Source: Chitinophagaceae bacterium (GTDB lineage Bacteria > Bacteroidota > Bacteroidia > Chitinophagales > Chitinophagaceae). Taken from it: 64,000 bases of DNA. The DNA is taken from assembly GCA_016719815.1 (NCBI GenBank), contig JADJYK010000025.1:1-64000 (forward strand). Reading direction: 5' to 3'. The notes beneath the pieces were generated by a model, which made no database searches, was not told the DNA's origin, and saw only the letters and a program-made list of their open reading frames with translations. Each line of letters opens with the position of its first letter. Position 1 is the stretch's first letter. This document shows, one piece after another, positions 38,385 through 47,536 of this stretch. The position numbers and the translations under genes were made by a program.

Positions 38385-38392
38385 TAACTTTG
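38385..38392 (+). promoter_or_regulatory. -7 element for the SCO gene
   Basis: TAACTTTG, 18 bases upstream of the ATG at 38411. Confidence 0.5.
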
Positions 38393-38410
38393 CCGGATAA
38401 CGAAAATATC

Positions 38411-39022
38411 ATGTCAAAGAAAGGAATATTCTACCTGGCTTTTTTTACTGTACTTATTATTGGTTTTTATTTTGGACTCAGGGAGTTTATACCAGGTTTT
38501 AATAAAAAAAGATTTCCTCCAATAAGCTATATCCGCCCTTTTAGCTTTATTAATCAGGATGGCCAAGCGGTTACCGAAAAAGATGTGGCAGGTAAGGTAT
38601 ATGTGGCTTCATTTTTCTTTACTACCTGCACTTCTATTTGCCCACCCATGAATAATAACCTGAAAAAAGTATATGAAAAATACAAAGACGAAAAAGACTT
38701 TTTACTGCTTTCCCATACCTGCATGCCCGAAATTGACAGCGCTGAGATTTTGAGAAAATTTGCTGATAAGATGAACGTTGATACTAAAAAATGGATTTTT
38801 CTGACAGGCAGAAAAGACAGCCTGTACAATATGGCAAGGGTAAGCTATACTATTGACGATCCCCAAAAAGTCCTCACCAAAATTGAAGATGATTTTATAC
38901 ACACTCAGCATTGGGCTTTGGTTGACCGAAACGGAGATGTAAGAAAAATATATGATGGGCTCAAAAATGCTGAAGTAGAGCAACTTATTAAAGATATTCC
39001 AAAATACCTTGAAGAAAAGTAA
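38411..39022 (+). CDS. SCO family copper chaperone/thioredoxin-like protein
   Basis: About 203 residues from ATG 38411. One N-terminal helix, then a thioredoxin fold with the copper-binding CTSICPPM motif (CxxxCP) near residue 75 and the distant His in IHTQHWALVD. SCO proteins deliver copper to the CuA site of cytochrome oxidase or act as thiol reductants. 12 bases before the Fur gene, suggesting joint metal control. Confidence 0.92.
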   Translation: MSKKGIFYLAFFTVLIIGFYFGLREFIPGFNKKRFPPISYIRPFSFINQDGQAVTEKDVAGKVYVASFFFTTCTSICPPMNNNLKKVYEKYKDEKDFLLLSHTCMPEIDSAEILRKFADKMNVDTKKWIFLTGRKDSLYNMARVSYTIDDPQKVLTKIEDDFIHTQHWALVDRNGDVRKIYDGLKNAEVEQLIKDIPKYLEEK

Positions 39023-39034
39023 TGCTTCATTAAT

Positions 39035-39492
39035 ATGCCAAGGCAAAAAAATATACAGACAACGGAACAAGTGGAAACGTTATTAAAGCGTAACCATCTG
39101 AGTGTTACCGATAGCCGGAAAAAATACTTCAGCTTTTTTTTGAACAAGCAGGTGCTTTAGCTCATGGAGATATAGAAAAAAGAGCAGGTGAACGATTTGA
39201 CAGGGTGACCGTGTACCGCACATTGCAGGCTTTTGTGGATAAAGGCATTATACACGTTATTCCCACGTCAGATAATTCAGTGCGGTATGCATTATGCAAA
39301 GACGATTGTATGGAAGGTCATCATCATGACCATCATATTCATTTTGTATGTACCAATTGTAATAAAACCTATTGCCTTGATGATGTGGTAACACCTGATG
39401 TAAAACTGCCAAAAGGATATGCAATTGGACATGTGGAAGTGGTGGTGGAAGGCGTTTGCAAAAAATGTAACCCCTTATCTTTCAAAAATTAG
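39035..39492 (+). pseudogene. Fur family metal-dependent repressor, frameshifted
   Basis: About 152 residues. The first 28 codons (MPRQKNIQTTEQVETLLKRN...) read correctly, then loss of one A in an A run shifts the frame; the second frame gives ILQLFFEQAGALAHGDIEKR and the rest. Winged helix with RVTVYRTLQAFVDKGIIH, His-rich loop EGHHHDHHIHFVC and structural zinc pairs CTNC and CKKC. Whether it is Fur or Zur is undecided. Probable local regulator of MerC and SCO. Confidence 0.88.
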
Positions 39493-39525
39493 GGCTGGAA
39501 ATAATAATTGCAGTCTTAAAAAAAG

Positions 39526-39555
39526 AAAGACCCGGTGTAGAAACATCGGGACTTT
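39526..39555. terminator. Probable terminator after the Fur gene
   Basis: AAAG-A-CCCGGTG pairs with CATCGGG-A-CTTT (one G-T pair and one A-A mismatch), followed by TTTT. It lies between converging genes. Confidence 0.5.
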
Positions 39556-39682
39556 TTGGTTAAGGCTCTGATTAGTAGCTATTTTAAGATGCATTTTTTT
39601 CTGCATCGTTGTATTCTGTGTCAAAAATATACTCTTGGTTTGAATTTTCCGAATTTCTGCCCGCCATTTTAGTGGTATTTTA

Positions 39683-41401
39683 TTATAAAAGCCCTGATTC
39701 CGTCTTAACAAAATTCATCAAATCATTAATATGATCCGGTGAAAAATCAAATTTCAAACCTGCCAATTCAAACAATGCAGGAAGCGTAAGCGTACCGCCT
39801 TTGCTCAACGCATTTATGTAATTATTAATTGCCGGCTCCGGGCTTTGTTTGTATTGCCTCCACAAGCCGATAGCCCCTAATTGGGCAATACCATATTCGA
39901 TATAATAAAAGGGTACTTCAAACAGATGCAACTGCCGCTGCCATCCATGAAGTCGGTATTCCTCCAGCCCTGAAAATTCTATTTCCGGCGAAGAGAATTC
40001 TTCCAGTATGCTTAACCATTGCTTTGCCCTTTCCTCATTGCAATGTTCCGGGTTCTCATACGCCCAATGCTGAAACTTATCGATTGTTGCTATCCAGGGA
40101 AAAATGGTGATTACCCTTTCCAGTTGTTGTTCTTTTGCCCGCTTCAGTTCTTCGTCTGTATCAAAAAACTCATGCCAGTAATCCATGCTAAAAAGTTCCA
40201 TAGCCATACTGGCTACTTCAGCAATTTCGGTAGGGTATTCTTTAAAGCCATACAATTCCAGTTCATGCGATAAAAAGGAATGAATGGCGTGGCCACCTTC
40301 GTGTACCATTGTAGTTACATCATCAAGCGTTCCCGCTGCATTCATAAAAATAAAGGGGGCCCCGCTTTCTGCCAGTGGACAATTATACCCGCCCGGAGCC
40401 TTTCCTTTCCTGCTCTCCAGATCCAGGTGGCCCATTTCTTTCATTTTTTTCAGGCATTCTCCAAAAAAGGGCTTCAGATTATCAAAACAGGCAATAGTCT
40501 TTTTTGTAAGTTCATCGCCGGTTTTAAACGGACGTAAAGGTTGTACACCCGCAGGTTCTGCATCCACATCCCATGGGCGAAGGGTGTCGAGGCCCAGTCT
40601 TTTCTTTTTCGCTTCATATAATTGGTTCACCAGTGGCATTACATGCAGTTTTACTGCTTCGTGAAACTGAAAACAAGCTTCTTTATCGTAATCAAAGCGT
40701 CCCAGTTCAGCAAAGCGGAAATCCCTGTAGTTAACAAACCCTGCATTTAATGCAACCTGATTCCGCTTTTCCAATAAAGAAGAAAATAAGGTGTTTAATT
40801 CTTCTTTATCCTGCAGCCTTCTTTCGTTTATTTTCCTGTACACTTCTTCCCGCAATTTGCGGTCAGGGTCTTCCAAAAATTTTGCGGCCTGCTGCAAGGT
40901 GTATTCCTGGCCATTTACCTCCACCATCATCTTACCTGCAATAACACCAAACTGCTGCTGCATCACATTCAGTTCTGCGTTAATCGGAATATTTTCTTCC
41001 CGGAAGAGGTCAATGTTTTTCTTTACGTTACGCAGGTAGGTAAAATATTTTTTCTCATCCAATTGTTTAACAAACGGCGAGCTAAGCAGTTTTTTATTCA
41101 GCCTGTCAGCGAAAGGCTGTACTTTGGGCTGAATCTCCATCATAAAGAAGGTGAAGGACTGCTCCAATTCTTTGTTTTCGGTGTCGCAGGTCATTTTAAT
41201 CTGCCGCCAGCATACATCTTCATTGATGACAGATTCCAATTCGCTGGCATCTTTCATCCATTTTTCAAGGTCGGTAAGTGAGCCGATTTCCCTTTCCTCA
41301 AGATTTATAAAATACGGCTCAAGGCTCTCCCAACTGGTAATTACAAAATCGCCGGACAGAAAATGGCGGGGTAGCTTTTGTATATCGGCACTGTGTGTCA
41401 T
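39683..41401 (-). CDS. M3 family oligoendopeptidase
   Basis: 572 residues, cytosolic zinc metallopeptidase for short peptides. Active site TTMVHEGGHAIHSF (HExxH) near residue 355, with the third ligand Glu in YPTEIAEVASMAMELF about 25 residues later. Full length for the PepF/M3B group. Intact. A hairpin terminator for the preceding DUF5606 gene lies upstream. Confidence 0.93.
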   Translation of the reverse strand: MTHSADIQKLPRHFLSGDFVITSWESLEPYFINLEEREIGSLTDLEKWMKDASELESVINEDVCWRQIKMTCDTENKELEQSFTFFMMEIQPKVQPFADRLNKKLLSSPFVKQLDEKKYFTYLRNVKKNIDLFREENIPINAELNVMQQQFGVIAGKMMVEVNGQEYTLQQAAKFLEDPDRKLREEVYRKINERRLQDKEELNTLFSSLLEKRNQVALNAGFVNYRDFRFAELGRFDYDKEACFQFHEAVKLHVMPLVNQLYEAKKKRLGLDTLRPWDVDAEPAGVQPLRPFKTGDELTKKTIACFDNLKPFFGECLKKMKEMGHLDLESRKGKAPGGYNCPLAESGAPFIFMNAAGTLDDVTTMVHEGGHAIHSFLSHELELYGFKEYPTEIAEVASMAMELFSMDYWHEFFDTDEELKRAKEQQLERVITIFPWIATIDKFQHWAYENPEHCNEERAKQWLSILEEFSSPEIEFSGLEEYRLHGWQRQLHLFEVPFYYIEYGIAQLGAIGLWRQYKQSPEPAINNYINALSKGGTLTLPALFELAGLKFDFSPDHINDLMNFVKTESGLL

Positions 41402-41420
41402 AATAATTGAATGTGATTAA

Positions 41421-41471
41421 ATGAAAATGTGAGAATATGGAAATAAAGGGCATTTCCACATTCCCACATTT
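41421..41471 (-). terminator. Long-stem terminator of the DUF5606 gene
   Basis: AAATGTG.GAAT.TGGAAAT (41425-41443) and ATTTCCACATTCCCACATTT (41452-41471) pair over about 19 bases, with two positions becoming wobble pairs in the minus-strand RNA. The minus-strand exit is TTTTCAT. Confidence 0.6.
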
Positions 41472-41484
41472 ACTATCTGGTGAA

Positions 41485-42021
41485 CTATTCTTCTTTTTTC
41501 TTACGGGTGGCTTTCTTTTTTGGTGCTTCTTCAGCGGGGGCTGCTTCTTCTTTTTTCTTTGCAGCTTTTTTTGCAGGCTTAGCTTCTTCTGCCACAGGCT
41601 GAGGCTGCTCTTCAACCCCAGGTTCTTCTTCTGGCAATTCAGAGAGTTTTATCTCTACATTGTTTTTCTTCAGAATGCTGAACCATTTCACCATTTTCTT
41701 CATATCGCTGGCATACACCCTTTCAAAGTCCATATCAGAATATACTTTTTCAAAATATTGCCTAATGGCTGCTGAATCTTTCTCATCTGGCAGGCTCTCT
41801 CCAGCTTTATCCATAGCCGTAAACAACTCCACCAGGTTAATATTATCCCGAATCGTATAAATTTCTATCGCTTCAAGGTGTGAAAAATTATGAATACGGC
41901 TTGAAACAAACCGGGTTGATTTATCATCAAGCGAACGGACGATGGCACCATCGGTTTTGCTGTTAATCAGTTCAAACAAACCCGGCAGACCGGTAATCGC
42001 TACAAGTTTACTGTACTCCAT
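41485..42021 (-). CDS. DUF5606 domain protein
   Basis: 178 residues. The conserved part (residues 1-125) starts YSKLVAITGLPGLFELINSKTDGAIVRSLD and ends with a helical region (MKKMVKWFSILKKNNVEIKL). A low-complexity tail of Ala, Lys, Glu and Pro repeats follows. Cytosolic; the family is common in Bacteroidota and has no known function. The basic/acidic tail resembles nucleic-acid-contacting tails. Confidence 0.88.
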   Translation of the reverse strand: MEYSKLVAITGLPGLFELINSKTDGAIVRSLDDKSTRFVSSRIHNFSHLEAIEIYTIRDNINLVELFTAMDKAGESLPDEKDSAAIRQYFEKVYSDMDFERVYASDMKKMVKWFSILKKNNVEIKLSELPEEEPGVEEQPQPVAEEAKPAKKAAKKKEEAAPAEEAPKKKATRKKKEE

Positions 42022-42163
42022 ATAAATTTTCTTTTTGGGCTTGCAAGATAAATGAGTTCGGGCAAATGGACGGTTTTCTTAAGTAAATTACTTTGGGGCG
42101 AACGTTTTTCATATTTTATACGTCTCAAACAGAGAATTCTAATCAACTTAAAAGAAATAATTT

Positions 42164-42577
42164 ATGAAGCATTTATTTTTCCTTGTAATCGCCGGTTTTC
42201 TTGCATTTACAGTTTCTGCCCAGCCGGGTGGCGGTGGTTTTCAGCGTCAAACTCCCGAACAAAGAGTTGCCGCCATTCATGCCAAATTAGACAGCGCATT
42301 CAAGCTGCCTGCCGAAGATTTAGCCAAAATAGATACAGCCCTTACTGTTTTGTATACAAAACAGGATGAGAGAATGAAAGAAATATTCGCCAGCGGCGAA
42401 AGACCAGACCGTGAAACAATGATTGCAGAAAGAAAAAAGTATTCTGATGCAAGAGAAGAAATCCTGAAAGCCATACTTACCGAAGAGCAATATGGCATTT
42501 GGAAGGATAAAATTGAACCATCGATGAGGCCACAACGGCCAATGGGCGGCGGAGGCCAGGGAGGAGGAAATAATTAG
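42164..42577 (+). CDS. Exported Spy/DUF4890-like small protein
   Basis: 137 residues. Signal peptide (MKHLFFLVIAGFLAFTVSA-Q), Gly-rich start, a helical core (TPEQRVAAIHAKLDSAF...LTVLYTKQDERMKEIF...ILKAILTEEQYGIWKDKI) and a Gly-rich end. The helix pattern around TPEQR and LTEEQ resembles periplasmic Spy/CpxP-like or DUF4890 proteins. Monocistronic with a strong terminator. Confidence 0.7.
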   Translation: MKHLFFLVIAGFLAFTVSAQPGGGGFQRQTPEQRVAAIHAKLDSAFKLPAEDLAKIDTALTVLYTKQDERMKEIFASGERPDRETMIAERKKYSDAREEILKAILTEEQYGIWKDKIEPSMRPQRPMGGGGQGGGNN

Positions 42578-42596
42578 AAATTGCTTTTTAGTGAAG

Positions 42597-42628
42597 AAAA
42601 ACCCCGGATTACCGGGGTTTTTCTTTTT
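42597..42628 (+). terminator. Intrinsic terminator
   Basis: AAAACCCCGG-ATTA-CCGGGGTTTT followed by TCTTTTT. Confidence 0.88.
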
Positions 42629-42707
42629 AAAGTCCATAATGCCTGATAAGTGGCAATTTTGTTTTAAAAATATTCCTGAACTTTATTTCAATAACAAAAC
42701 CAACATT

Positions 42708-43106
42708 ATGAAACATGCAATTAGCTGGTTTGAAATACCAACCACAGACATTGACAGGGCACAACAGTTTTATGAAACAATTTTTGAGATAAAAATGATG
42801 CCCCTGGAGTTCCAAAATTTTAAAATGAGAATGTTTCCGCTCGACAATCCGATGGACGGAGTTGGCGGTGCATTGGTACACACCGAAGGTTTCTATAAAT
42901 CATCTGAAACAGACGGTACATTACTTTACCTGAACGGTAACCCCGATGTACAGATAATTCTCGACAGGATAGAATCTGCCGGAGGAAAAATTGTTGTGCC
43001 CAAAACAACCATATCAGACGAGTACGGCGATATGGCTGTTATAATTGACACAGAAGGCAACCGGATAGCCCTGCATAATGTTCCGGCTAAATATTTAAAC
43101 AGTTAA
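42708..43106 (+). CDS. VOC family (glyoxalase-fold) protein
   Basis: About 132 residues from ATG 42708 (MKHAISWFEIPTTDIDRAQQFYETIF). Two beta-alpha-beta-beta-beta modules: the second begins TLLYLNGNPDVQIILDRIESAGGKIV and ends MAVIIDTEGNRIALHN. Members bind small ligands, with or without metal. First of a run of small same-strand genes. Substrate unknown. Confidence 0.88.
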   Translation: MKHAISWFEIPTTDIDRAQQFYETIFEIKMMPLEFQNFKMRMFPLDNPMDGVGGALVHTEGFYKSSETDGTLLYLNGNPDVQIILDRIESAGGKIVVPKTTISDEYGDMAVIIDTEGNRIALHNVPAKYLNS

Positions 43107-43122
43107 TACACAAAAAAACAAC

Positions 43123-43647
43123 ATGATAGTAGTTTATATTATTCTCGGCATTATTGCTCTTGTGCTTCTTGCCGGCCTCGTTATCAGTAAAGACATGAAA
43201 GCCTCAAGAGAAATTGTCATAAACAAACCAAGTGATGAGGTGTTCAATTTTATCAAACATCTGAAAAATCAGGATGGCTTTAGTAAATGGGGTAGCCTTG
43301 ACCCCAACATGAAAAAAGAATACCGTGGCACCGATGGGGCCGTTGGTTTTGTAAGTGCATGGGAAGGAAACAAAAAGGTAGGGCAGGGCGAACAGGAAAT
43401 TACCGCCATAGAAGAAGGAAAGGTGCTGCATACTGAATTACGCTTCATTAAGCCGTTTAAATCTTTTGCAAAAAGTAAAATGACAACTGAAGCACTGGCT
43501 GATGGCTCAACTAAAGTAACATGGGGTTTTGAAAGCAAAATGCCTTACCCGTTTAATGTGATGCGGGTACTGATGAACATGGACAAAGCCATTGGTGATG
43601 ATTTCAGTGTAGGCCTTAATAACCTTAAAGCTCAACTCGAAAAATAA
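43123..43647 (+). CDS. SRPBCC family protein with an N-terminal anchor
   Basis: 174 residues. A hydrophobic helix (residues 2-23) and then a START/Bet v1-like fold beginning ASREIVINKPSDEVFNFIKHLKNQDGFSKW. Ligand unknown. It follows the VOC gene by 16 bases and precedes the DUF1801 gene by 5. Confidence 0.85.
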   Translation: MIVVYIILGIIALVLLAGLVISKDMKASREIVINKPSDEVFNFIKHLKNQDGFSKWGSLDPNMKKEYRGTDGAVGFVSAWEGNKKVGQGEQEITAIEEGKVLHTELRFIKPFKSFAKSKMTTEALADGSTKVTWGFESKMPYPFNVMRVLMNMDKAIGDDFSVGLNNLKAQLEK

Positions 43648-43652
43648 TTATC

Positions 43653-44123
43653 ATGCAATCCAAAGCAACAACAGTTGAGCAATACATTGCTGAATTGCCG
43701 GAAGAGCGGCAGAAAGCCATCAACGAACTGCGGAAAGTAATTAAGAAGAACCTGCCTAAAGGTTTTAAAGAAGCAATGGGGTATGGTATGATGGGCTGGA
43801 GTGTGCCGCACAGTATTTACCCGGCAGGTTATCATTGCAATCCGAAAGACCCTCTGCCTTTTATGGGTTTGGCTTCGCAAAAAAATTCCATTAATCTTTA
43901 TCACATGGGTATTTATGCCAATCCTAAGCTACTCAAATGGTTCCAGGAGGCACATACTAAAGCATCACCCAAAAAATTAGATATGGGGAAAAGTTGCATC
44001 CGTTACAAGAAGGCGGAGGATATTCCATATAAACTGATTGGCGAACTGGCTTCAAAAATGACCCCGCAGGAATGGATTGAAATGTATGAATCTGCTTTTC
44101 GGAAAGGCAGCACAAAAAAATAA
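43653..44123 (+). CDS. DUF1801 (YdhG-like) protein
   Basis: 156 residues. Begins TVEQYIAELPEERQKAINELRKVIKKNLP and contains KEAMGYGMMGWSV, typical of the DUF1801/YdhG fold related to frataxin-like ligand-binding domains. Cytosolic. Function unknown. Confidence 0.85.
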   Translation: MQSKATTVEQYIAELPEERQKAINELRKVIKKNLPKGFKEAMGYGMMGWSVPHSIYPAGYHCNPKDPLPFMGLASQKNSINLYHMGIYANPKLLKWFQEAHTKASPKKLDMGKSCIRYKKAEDIPYKLIGELASKMTPQEWIEMYESAFRKGSTKK

Positions 44124-44129
44124 AGGGCT

Positions 44130-44516
44130 ATGCAAAGAGTAATTGTAATCGTGTCGCTTTTGGTTTGTTTCAACTCCTTCGCACAGGATAGTACCAGAAC
44201 AAAACCCAAAGAATGGCTGGGTGTGCTTACCCTGACGGAAATGTACCAGGATGAGAAAAACTGGACGAAAGACGACCAGGCGGTGGTGGGGCAACATTTT
44301 CAGCGATTGGTAAAGATGAAAGAGGAAGGAATAATGATACTTGCCGGAAGAATGCAACTGCCTACGAATGATGCCGAAATGAAAGGGCTGGTGATTTTTT
44401 ATGCAAAAGACGAAAAAGAGGCATTGCAAATCATGAACGATGACCCGGCGGTAAAGGCTAAGATAATGATGGCAAAAGTATATCCGTATTCGGTTGCGGT
44501 AAGTAGATGCAATTAA
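44130..44516 (+). CDS. Exported YciI-like protein
   Basis: 128 residues with a signal peptide (VIVIVSLLVCFNSFA-Q) and a YciI/dimeric ferredoxin-fold domain (VGQHFQRLVKMKEEGIMILAGR, GLVIFYAKDEKEALQIMNDDP). The His near residue 55 is the usual conserved YciI residue. Export is unusual for YciI, which is normally cytosolic. Confidence 0.8.
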   Translation: MQRVIVIVSLLVCFNSFAQDSTRTKPKEWLGVLTLTEMYQDEKNWTKDDQAVVGQHFQRLVKMKEEGIMILAGRMQLPTNDAEMKGLVIFYAKDEKEALQIMNDDPAVKAKIMMAKVYPYSVAVSRCN

Positions 44517-44533
44517 CCTGTAAATCTTCGGTA

Positions 44534-45505
44534 ATGAAGAAAGTACATTATACATTGTTTCTGTTAACACTGATTTGTTTTCAGCAGGAAACTATTGCCC
44601 AGAAGAAACAATACAAAATTGTTTACAATGTTTTAGAAGACAAGAGTAAGGACAACTATGAGATATACAGTATGAATATGGACGGGAGCGATAAGAAGAA
44701 TATCACAAATACTCCCGGTGTAGAATGGGTGTATCATGCTTATAAGGATAAAGTGTACTACATCAGCGATATTGACACCTGCCATCGTTGCTACTTTTTG
44801 TATGAAATGGATACAGAAGGAAACAACAAAAGAAAGGTTACATCCCTGCAGCTGGAGGACAGTTGGATGGGGTTGTACAGCAACGGAATACCAACAATGG
44901 TTGTAACCGGAAGAATAGGATCTGCAATAAGACAACAATTCTTTAGGATAAATATCCTGGATGGCAACTATACTCAATTAACATTCGATACTATCTCCTA
45001 CAAGTCTGATCCAATTTTTTTACCCGCAGGTAATGATATTGTGTGCAGGTACCGGCCCGATAAATCGCTGCGGAAAACCGTACCGGCTGAATTGTGGAGC
45101 ATGAATGGTAACGGGGAGATTTTGCACCAACTAACCTTTTTCCCAAAATCCGACAGCACAACGAAATGGTATGAGTATCATGCAGGTCCGCCACAGTGGA
45201 ATCCCAAAAAGATGTTCGTAAGTTATTTGTCAAAACAAAAAGGCGAAACACAGATTCATGCAGTATCCTTTATGCCTTACAGAAAAGAGAAATCATGGCA
45301 AATTACTTCAGGTAGTCTAAGCAGCGGCTGGCATAGCTGGAGCAGCGATGGCAAATGGCTGGCGATGGATAAAAGCACCGCCGATGGAAAAAGCTTCGAC
45401 ATTTACCTGATGAACTATAAAACAAAGCAGGAAACCCGCCTAACAGATAGTGAAAAATATGAGCAAGCCCCGGTAATAGTTGAAGTGAAAAAAAACATCA
45501 AATAA
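44534..45505 (+). CDS. Exported TolB-like (PD40) propeller protein
   Basis: 323 residues from ATG 44534; the frame from 44507 adds a polar lead. Signal peptide (LFLLTLICFQQETIA-Q), then WD40-like PD40 repeats: EIYSMNMDGSDKKNIT, FLYEMDTEGNNKRKVT, ELWSMNGNGEILHQLT and DIYLMNYKTKQETRLT. Such propellers bind partner proteins in the periplasm or outside. Same-strand run with its neighbours. Confidence 0.82.
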   Translation: MKKVHYTLFLLTLICFQQETIAQKKQYKIVYNVLEDKSKDNYEIYSMNMDGSDKKNITNTPGVEWVYHAYKDKVYYISDIDTCHRCYFLYEMDTEGNNKRKVTSLQLEDSWMGLYSNGIPTMVVTGRIGSAIRQQFFRINILDGNYTQLTFDTISYKSDPIFLPAGNDIVCRYRPDKSLRKTVPAELWSMNGNGEILHQLTFFPKSDSTTKWYEYHAGPPQWNPKKMFVSYLSKQKGETQIHAVSFMPYRKEKSWQITSGSLSSGWHSWSSDGKWLAMDKSTADGKSFDIYLMNYKTKQETRLTDSEKYEQAPVIVEVKKNIK

Positions 45506-45527
45506 TTTTTACCACCATGTTTACCGG

Positions 45528-46517
45528 ATGAAAGCAATCGTTTATACAAAATACGGCTCTCCTGATGTACTTCAGTTAAAAGAAGTGGATAAACCCACTC
45601 CAAAAGAAAATGAAGTGTTGATAAAAGTAGTTGCATCATCAGTTAACGAATGGGATAATGGATTAATCAGCGGTAAAGGATTGCTGACAAGATTACTGGG
45701 AGGCTTGTTCAAACCCAAGAACAAAATTTTAGGAGCAGATGTTGCCGGAGTTATAGAAGCTGTTGGAGCTAATATAAAAAAATTTAAATCCGGCGACGAA
45801 GTGTTTGGTGATATAGCTGGAGCCGGCTTTGGTGCTTTTGCAGAATATGTTTGTGCACCTGAAAAAATGCTGGCAAAAAAATCTCAGAAGATGAGTTTTG
45901 AGCAGGCGGCAGCATTACCACAGGCTGGCTTACTTGCTTTGCAGGGACTTCGGTATAAAAAACCATTGAAGGCCGGGCAGCATTTATTAATAAATGGTGC
46001 CGGTGGCGGTGTAGGGCCTATTGCTTTGCAATATGCCAAATCAATTGGAGCAACGGTAACCTGTGTTGACAGAGAAGAAAAATTTGAAATGTTGCATTCT
46101 TTGGGCGCAGATGAATTGATTGATTATAGTAAAACAGATTATACAAAAACAGGAAATCAATACGATTATATTCTGGATGTAACAGCCTGCCGTTCTGTTG
46201 GTGATTACAAAAGAGCATTAAAACCCGATGGAGTATTTGTTATGATTGGTGGCTCCATGGGATGGTTAATCGTTCAGATGATGCTGATACAGCCGCTGCT
46301 TTTTAAATTCAGTAATAAAAAGCTGGGAATAATGGGTTACCGGGTAAACACTGAAGGATTAAATGAACTGTCCAGTCTTTTTGAAGAGGGAAAAGTCTCA
46401 CCTGTAATTGATAAAAGTTTTCCGCTGGCAGAAACAGCCAATGCTTTTCGCTACTATGAAAAGGGAACTTTTACGGGAAAAATTGTTATTGCTATCAATA
46501 GTAATGCAGGCAAATAG
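45528..46517 (+). CDS. Zinc-independent MDR family oxidoreductase (quinone-reductase-like)
   Basis: 329 residues. N-terminal GroES-like domain (SPDVLQLKEVDKPTPKENEVLIKV), then a Rossmann fold with LINGAGGGVGPIALQYAKSIGATV for NADPH. The zinc ligands of true alcohol dehydrogenases are missing, which fits the quinone oxidoreductase/enoyl reductase branch. Last gene of the small-gene run. Confidence 0.9.
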   Translation: MKAIVYTKYGSPDVLQLKEVDKPTPKENEVLIKVVASSVNEWDNGLISGKGLLTRLLGGLFKPKNKILGADVAGVIEAVGANIKKFKSGDEVFGDIAGAGFGAFAEYVCAPEKMLAKKSQKMSFEQAAALPQAGLLALQGLRYKKPLKAGQHLLINGAGGGVGPIALQYAKSIGATVTCVDREEKFEMLHSLGADELIDYSKTDYTKTGNQYDYILDVTACRSVGDYKRALKPDGVFVMIGGSMGWLIVQMMLIQPLLFKFSNKKLGIMGYRVNTEGLNELSSLFEEGKVSPVIDKSFPLAETANAFRYYEKGTFTGKIVIAINSNAGK

Positions 46518-46609
46518 TTTTTCACCAACAAAATTTTTCCGCTAGTCATAAATTATATCTGATATGCTTTGATAACAGTTTACCTTGTTGTTCAATTAAT
46601 TTTAAGAGA

Positions 46610-47479
46610 ATGAAAAAAATTATTGGCATATGTCTTTTGAGCTTTTACTTTCCATTCGGTCATGCCCAGCAGCCTGTTCTTGTTTCTCCGCAATGGCTGA
46701 ATGAAAATTTAAAAGATCCCAACCTTGTAATTCTTTATACCGGCTTTGTAATAAAAGCTGATTACGACAGGGAACATATTGAAGGCTCTCGTTTTCTCTG
46801 GCCGGAGTGGCTGGCGTTTAATACACCTGAAGCAAGTATGGTTTCTGCCGATACAAAGACAGCAACCAAAGTATTACAGAACCTGGGTATAAATAAAAAT
46901 TCAAAAATTGTGATTTGTCACAGAGGTGGAGACGTAACCATAGCGGCCCGTATGTTTTTATCATTGGAGCATTACGGGTTAAAGGGACAAGTATCCTTTT
47001 TAAACGGTGGTATTGAAGCATGGAAAGAAGCAGGGTATTTCGTCACCACAAAAACCGCTGTTTATAAAAAAGGCAATTTTATTGCTACTGATAATACATT
47101 GCTGGTAAATAAAAATTATGTACTGTATGTGTTGCAGAAAAAAAGTGCTGAAGTAGTGGATGCAAGGCTGAAAAGATTTTATGACGGCGACCCTACGGGT
47201 TATCCGAGAGAGGGGCATATCTTCGGCGCAAAGAATATTCCATACCCTGATATGATTGATTCTACCAACAGTATTAAACCTGTTTCAATTCTTGAAAAGA
47301 AATTTTCAATAGTATTGCCCGATAAGAATAAAGAAGTGGTTGTGTACTGTTTCACCGGGCAGACAGCCAGTGTAGATTATCTTGTTGGCCGTTCGTTGGG
47401 GTATAGTATGAAACTGTACGATGGCAGTATGCAGGAGTGGAGCCGGGATGAAAAATTACCGATGGAGAAAATGAAGTAA
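46610..47479 (+). CDS. Exported two-domain rhodanese sulfurtransferase
   Basis: 289 residues. Signal peptide (LLSFYFPFGHA-QQ), then two rhodanese domains. Domain 1 contains IVICHRGGDVTIAARM (a Cys loop) and domain 2 carries VVVYCFTGQTASVDYLVGRSLGY, the usual catalytic Cys loop. Moves sulfane sulfur to thiophilic acceptors such as cyanide or thiols; export suggests a periplasmic substrate. A bidirectional terminator follows. Confidence 0.9.
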   Translation: MKKIIGICLLSFYFPFGHAQQPVLVSPQWLNENLKDPNLVILYTGFVIKADYDREHIEGSRFLWPEWLAFNTPEASMVSADTKTATKVLQNLGINKNSKIVICHRGGDVTIAARMFLSLEHYGLKGQVSFLNGGIEAWKEAGYFVTTKTAVYKKGNFIATDNTLLVNKNYVLYVLQKKSAEVVDARLKRFYDGDPTGYPREGHIFGAKNIPYPDMIDSTNSIKPVSILEKKFSIVLPDKNKEVVVYCFTGQTASVDYLVGRSLGYSMKLYDGSMQEWSRDEKLPMEKMK

Positions 47480-47502
47480 GAGCAGATAAGAAAATTTATC
47501 TT

Positions 47503-47531
47503 AAAAGCCCCGGCTTATTTCCGGGGCTTTT
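47503..47531. terminator. Bidirectional terminator
   Basis: AAAAGCCCCGG-CTTATTT-CCGGGGCTTTT between converging genes. Confidence 0.9.
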
Positions 47532-47536
47532 AAATT

